Positions 59,455 to 64,000 of a DNA stretch of 64,000 bases are shown here, piece by piece; within the stretch, counting starts at the first letter, position 1; every line of letters starts with the position of its first letter. The notes under the pieces are model-generated. The model had not been told where the DNA came from, searched no databases, and saw only the letters and a list, made by a program, of their open reading frames with translations. The stretch is from contig JARWIR010000023.1 in assembly GCA_029959085.1 (NCBI GenBank), positions 8,445,860-8,509,859 of the forward strand. The letters are read 5' to 3'. This DNA is from Nemophila menziesii (Eukaryota > Streptophyta > Magnoliopsida > Boraginales > Hydrophyllaceae). A program made the position numbers and the translations under genes.

Positions 59455-61289
59455 ATGGAGGGTCTGAACATTCATCATGTTGAAGATCACGGAATTCAGT
59501 TGGATGAAAATGGTGATCCTATAGTGCCACCAGTTATGTATGACCCACCGGTAGGAGCTCAGAACGCTCAATTCCAGATTCCTCTGGCAGGTCAACAACC
59601 GCTCAACAATAATGGTGCAGGAATTCAAGAAGATGTTCCGCGATTCGTCCAACCTAACGAATATAGACAGTTTCATCTACCACCACTAGGACTTTCCCAC
59701 CCACAATTCAAGGAATCCGATTCAATCCAAACGCATGTATGATTAATCAATTTATCAATATCGGGTAATATAGTGTTGTAGCTCGTGAAGATCCTATTCG
59801 GGCTATGTACAAGTTTATGCAAATTTGTGATGCATATGTCACTCCTGGAGTAACCAAAGCACAAATGTACTTTCATATGTTTCCGTTTTTCCTCACCAAA
59901 GGAGCAAGTGAATGGTATGATCAGCAACAACACGGTGAGATTTTGACTTGGGATCAACTTCAGAAAACATTTTTCGACAGGTATTAACCTCAAAGTGTCA
60001 GACTTAGTGGGAAATTAGATGTTTCTAGTTTCCGTCAAGAACATGAAGAGATTGTAGGAGTTTCTTGGACTCGTTTTCAATCTTTACTAAGGAAATGCCC
60101 ATTACATGGGTATTCACTTGAGTTACAGCTTGGGATATTTTATCGAAGTTTAAATGAAGCTTCAAAAGAGAAGGTAGATACTATGTGTCAAGGTGGACTC
60201 ATGATGGTCACATATAATCAAGCTTTATCTATTATGGATAGAATTGTGAAGAATGAAATGAGTTGGCAACCTTCAAGATCATCAATTAGAGTTTCTTACA
60301 AAAGGTACTTTGAATGTAGACGCAGAAACTGCTTTAAATGCTAAAATTGCTGCACTTGAAAATAAATTAAAAAAATTATATAAGTCGAATAAAGCTATTG
60401 TGAATGTGGTAAAAGAACCAGAGATATGTCCTAGTTGTGGGGAAATCGATCATACATGGGAAGAATGTGCTAATAACCCAAAATTCGTGTGTTTCGTTAA
60501 TAATCGAGGTAATAACTATTCAGGTGGTTAAGGGTATGGTAACCAAAATAGAAATCATCCAAGCTTTCAATATTCAAATCCACATGGGGTAGCCAATCCA
60601 GGAACTTATCAACCAAGTCCCCAAGGGAACAATTATCAATTCAAGCCGCAAAACCACTACCAAGGAAATCAACCTATAGCCGATCATGAAGCTTATTCTG
60701 ATACATTAGCTCAAAAAGTACTTCCTGCCCGACCTCAAGAAGGTGCACTCACCGAAGCTGATTTAGCTCTTACCTTGACGCAATACATATCTTCTTCCCA
60801 AAGTAAGTCATCCCAACTTGAGGATCAGCTGTCTCGATTCATAAACACCACAATCGTTAAGGAAAACAAGATGGAAGAAACTTTAAATTCACATTCTGCT
60901 TCATTAAAAATCTTAGAGAGTCAAATATCAAAAATCGCCAATAGGTTGAATGTTCGAGGTCAAGGCCAACTCCCAAGTGACACAGAACAAAGGGAGGATT
61001 GTAATGCGATCAGAAAAAGAAGTGGTAAGAAATTAAAAACACCACCCTTTCCGGTTATGAAAGAAAAAGAAATAACGAGAAAAAAAACCGGTAAAGCATA
61101 TGGAAGAAAAAGATGATGAAGTGGTGGAAGTGGAGAAGATTTTGGAAATTCCCAAAAAGAAAGATATTGTAGAAACCCGTCTTCCTCCACCTTTTCCATA
61201 CAGAACTCAAAAGAAAGGAGATATAGCTGACTATTAGAGATTTATGAATGTGGTGAGAAGTTTGAACATTAATATACCGTTTGTTTACC
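59455..61289 (+). pseudogene. Element E gag (Athila type), frameshifted
   Basis: Start MEGLNIHHVEDHGIQLD at 59455. A disordered Pro/Gln region follows, then a frameshift near 59735. The capsid-like retrotransposon gag domain is at about 59740-60290: YKFMQICDAYVTPGVTK, MFPFFLTKGASEWYDQ, TWDQLQKTFFDRY, then LLRKCPLHGYS and ELQLGIFYRSLNEASK. Next are a zinc-knuckle-like CPSCGEIDHTWEEC (60427-60468), an Asn/Gln/Tyr-rich tract, a coiled coil (LEDQLSRFI...SHSASLKILESQISKIA), and the gag-pol linker (RFMNVVRSLNINIPFVYQ), where homology ends. Stops near 59745, 59766, 59986, 60529 and 61236. This shows what the N-terminal gag missing from A and C looked like. Confidence 0.88.
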
Positions 61290-61424
61290 AAGTGTCTGAT
61301 CTTAGGACATATATCACCTTCGTATTTTGACATCCATGATCTCTTAGATCGTAGCCTCTTCATACTATACATCCTTAGCCCCTCAAGTATGAGAAGACAC
61401 TTGTCCCTGTTACAAACATGATAA

Positions 61425-61690
61425 AATAGTTATCTGTTTCGGGGGTAAGTAGATAAAATAGTTAACTGTTTAGGGGGTAAGTAGATAAAACAGTTAACTT
61501 TTTAGGGGGTAAGTAGACAACATTTGTAGTTGTTTAGGGGGTAAGTAGACAAAATAAGAAACTCTGTAGGGGGTAAATAGACAATTGTTTTGGTTGTGTA
61601 AGGGATAAGTAGACAAAATATGAAACTTTGTAGGGGGTAAATAGACATAATAGTTAACTGTTTAGGGAGTAAGCTGACAAAATACTTGAC
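61425..61690. repeat. ~32-bp minisatellite in a MULE intron
   Basis: Seven to eight degenerate units of ttagggggtaagtagataaa-atagttaactgt with length variants. It lies wholly inside the intron inferred at 61407-61690. Confidence 0.85.
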
Positions 61691-62789
61691 TTTTTTAATG
61701 GAACTGTTATAGCTTTCGTAGATGTTGTTGAGTAGAAGATCACATTTTGTAAATGTACTAAAATGAGACCTTGAACACGCCTTGGGATCTAGGTTAGAGA
61801 GCCATTTAAAAGCATCATTATCCATGTGTTTAATTTCATCCATTAATTCATCAAATCTGGAAATTGATGGGGCCCTTGCAGCTTCCCACACTTTGTCTTT
61901 TAAAGCCAACCCGAATGCTTGATCTTGAAATTATTATACAGATGCCTTACACAATACCGATATTCAATATCCGGAAGCATGTCACTCATGACCTGGAGTA
62001 ATCCCTATAAACACAAACAAAGAAAAAAAAACTGTTAGTATTCTTTACAAAAACTATATATTTATAACCATCAAAGATAACCAACCTTTTGTCTATCAGA
62101 TATGAAAGTCCATTCTTGTTGATTACTTATACCAAGATCTTGTACCAACAAGTTAAAAAACCATCTCAAAGAGTTACTATCCTCTTTCTCTGCTAGGTAA
62201 TACACAATTGGGAATATACAGTTGTTCCCATAAATTCCAACTGCTGTTAAAATGACACCTGGATGTGGACCTTTTAGGTGTCATCCATCTACCCCAACAA
62301 CCTTTCTACAACAATCTAAAAACCCTCTTCTACAACCTCCAAGACCAACATAAAGTCTATGAAATCTTTCTACTCTAGTGAGCACATCAACAGTAGTTTC
62401 AATAGCTACAGTACTTCCAGGGTTACTTCTCCTGATTTCTGCTGAATAATCGTAAATCTTCTTGTATTGATCCTTGTATTCAACCATGTAGCATGTTCTG
62501 GTACTAACATTAACTGCATATTCCCGGTGCACTAACTGTTGAAAATCACTCACATTACTATAAAGATTCAATCTTATCATCTGTTAGGTTTTCATCGATA
62601 AGCCTGAAAGGCCTCAATGGTGATTTATTTTTGGAACTCATCGTACCTTCTTTCTCGTCAGACTTCAAAACCTTAAACACTTTATCCAATATATCATTAA
62701 CAGACTTCTCCTTCTCTCCAATATAAGAGAGTTGTTCTTCCAAAGTCTCATTAACAAAATTATTTACTTCTTCTTTCTCACCTTCACCT

Positions 62790-63400
62790 TCAGTTACATT
62801 AACATCAGGTGTGTTTTGATCTTCGCAAACAACCTGAAAAGGTAAAAGAAATATACAATCAAATATATGTAAATTAAGGGGGTGATTTGTCAATCAACTG
62901 AAATGTTAAGGGCTAAACTGTCAAATGACTGTGTACCTTTATTGTTTCTTCTTCAACTATCTTTTCTTCCATGCTTTTCCCATAATGTCTTTCACCATTC
63001 TTTTCTTCCACGCTTTTCATATCAGGCCTTTCATCACAGGTCTTTCCTCCTACTTCCAAACCAACATTACCTACCTTGTTTAGTTCTTTCTCAGCAACTA
63101 CTTTCTCTACAGTCTATGAAACTAAATTTTTTACTTCGTTGTTCTCACCTTCAGTTACATTAACATCAGTTGTGTTTTGATCTTCACAAACAACCTATAA
63201 AGTTAAAATAAATATATAGTCAAATATATGTAATTTAGGGGTTAAATTGTCAATCAACTAAAATGTTAAGGGCTAAATTGTCAAATGACTATGTACCTTT
63301 ATTGTTTACTCTTCAACTTTCTTTTCTTCCACACTTTTCTCACCATGCCTTTCATCACTCTTTTCTTCTACACTTTTCATATTAGGCCTTTCATCATAGG
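62790..63400 (-). repeat. 361-bp tandem duplication of an exon-intron unit in the MULE
   Basis: Segments starting at 62801 and 63162 (offset 361) match through an exon start (VVCEDQNT.DVNVTEGE), a ~102-bp intron (62834-62936 and 63195-63296) and the upstream exon end. Splice sites are kept in both copies. One copy has a TAA where the other has GAA. Confidence 0.85.
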
Positions 63401-64000
63401 TTTTAATTACTTCTTGCCCTTCATTACAGTTCTGAACTTCCATCTCATCAAGGTCATTATTGGTATGAACTTTATCTTCTTCTCGTTGCTGAACTATTTC
63501 TTCAACCTTATTCCAAGTTAATAACAAAGGCATAAAATAAGGAGTTTGAATTTCGTGGTTTTCATGTATTACAGGTTTACTAACAACAAACAGGTCAACA
63601 TTTACGTTGTTCTCTCCAATGCTACACATCTCCATACATTTATCCTTGCAATCTAAACATACTAGACCATCAGGTAGTTTTTTCCCCAATTTCAAATAGT
63701 TGTACTCCAAGTTACCTTTTATCCCTAACTTCGAAACAGTCTTCTTAAGTACATGTATACTAAATTTGTCATATTCACAACCATCTACATACTCAATCTT
63801 TAAATCATGGTAATTGCTCGTGTCTTCATTAAATATCCCACAAAAGCGAATCCTCAGTGCAAATTTCTATGTTACACGATCAATTTCAAATAAATTAGTT
63901 ACCCATTACGTTAGGAACCAGTTAATGGAAAGATAATTATCAAATATGGATACACTATCAATATGGTAACCAAATCCCGTAAAATATACTCCTATTACTA

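Larger units (their letters stand above)
57659..61289 (+). mobile_element. Element E: Athila-like retrotransposon, 5' part (LTR and gag)
   Basis: 5' LTR, primer site and most of gag in plus orientation. It is cut at about 61289 where a MULE transposase begins on the opposite strand. No pol and no 3' LTR within the window. Its LTR is closest to that of B. Confidence 0.88.
61289..64000 (-). pseudogene. MULE (MuDR-type) transposase, truncated at both ends
   Basis: Mutator-like transposase. From the window's right edge: an N-terminal PB1-like domain (DGCEYDKFSIHVLKKTVSK..., 63600-63790), acidic linker exons (two tandem copies), then RSNPGSTVAIETT, FHRLYVGLGGCRRGFLDCC, and VVGVDG (first catalytic Asp). 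KGPHPGVILTAVGIYGNNC and WTFISDRQK (second Asp) follow. After an intron: LPDIEYRYCVRHLYNNFK, EAARAPSISRFDELM, SRSHFSTFTKCDLLLNNI. After another intron (61407-61690) comes MKRLRSKRSWMSKYEGDICP. The zinc-finger SWIM C-terminus and the terminal inverted repeat are absent, cut at the junction with element E. Damage: TGA at 62279-62281 (normally Cys in DGC), a stop in one linker exon, frameshifts near 62570 and 61900. Confidence 0.9.

Noticed and set aside
61425..61690. Regularly spaced repeats that could suggest a CRISPR array
   Set aside because: Repeats are degenerate and tandem with no unique spacers, sit in a plant transposon intron, and the genome is eukaryotic.

Overview
The window is AT-rich eukaryotic nuclear DNA from a flowering plant, most likely a eudicot. 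The evidence is Athila-type Ty3/gypsy elements primed by tRNA-Asp, a Ty1/copia remnant, plant L1 LINEs, hAT, MULE and CACTA-like DNA transposons, Stowaway MITEs, and fragments of plant-type CCR4 and DRD1/CLASSY-like SNF2 genes with GT-AG introns. The species cannot be fixed from the sequence. It is repeat-dominated intergenic DNA. I see no intact, clearly functional host gene, no rRNA or canonical tRNA gene, and no CRISPR array.

Layout. 0-4.4 kb: a CACTA-like element built of hairpin repeats, a 0.7 kb degenerate (AACCTT)n array, a foldback element with a 21-bp minisatellite in its loop, and a Stowaway MITE. 4.44-9.21 kb: a complete but inactivated hAT transposon with a perfect 8-bp target duplication. 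10.1-11.4 kb: a damaged coiled-coil gene (minus strand) ending in a SUMO-interaction-like motif. 15.65-16.41 kb: four exons of a CCR4-like deadenylase fragment, followed by a block also found at 55.4 kb. 18.7-20.2 kb: a Ty1/copia pol remnant.

22.07-41.82 kb is a nest of three short, pol-less Athila-like elements. B (minus strand) carries A (minus strand) inside its left LTR and C (plus strand) inside its interior. A is very young: its 1566-bp LTRs differ at only two positions. 41.83-49.3 kb is D, the 3' half of a decayed, pol-bearing relative. 49.3-54.7 kb holds two L1 LINE remnants. 54.7-55.6 kb is a DRD1/CLASSY-like SNF2 fragment. 57.66-61.29 kb is E, the 5' half of another Athila-like element with a recognisable gag. 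61.29-64 kb is a MULE transposase on the minus strand that runs off the window.

The most interesting system is the Athila-like family. Elements A and C have lost pol but keep the same ordered set of cis features: a tRNA-Asp primer site, a gag C-terminal-like ORF, a post-pol hairpin motif, a short conserved lead-in, and a GC-rich cassette of perfect palindromes whose sequence differs between elements. After that comes a conserved 3' non-coding block with three copies of a purine-rich motif, the last being the presumed polypurine tract. D keeps most of these too. This looks like a set of cis signals kept for trans-mobilisation, and the palindrome cassette and triplicated purine motif are worth following up.
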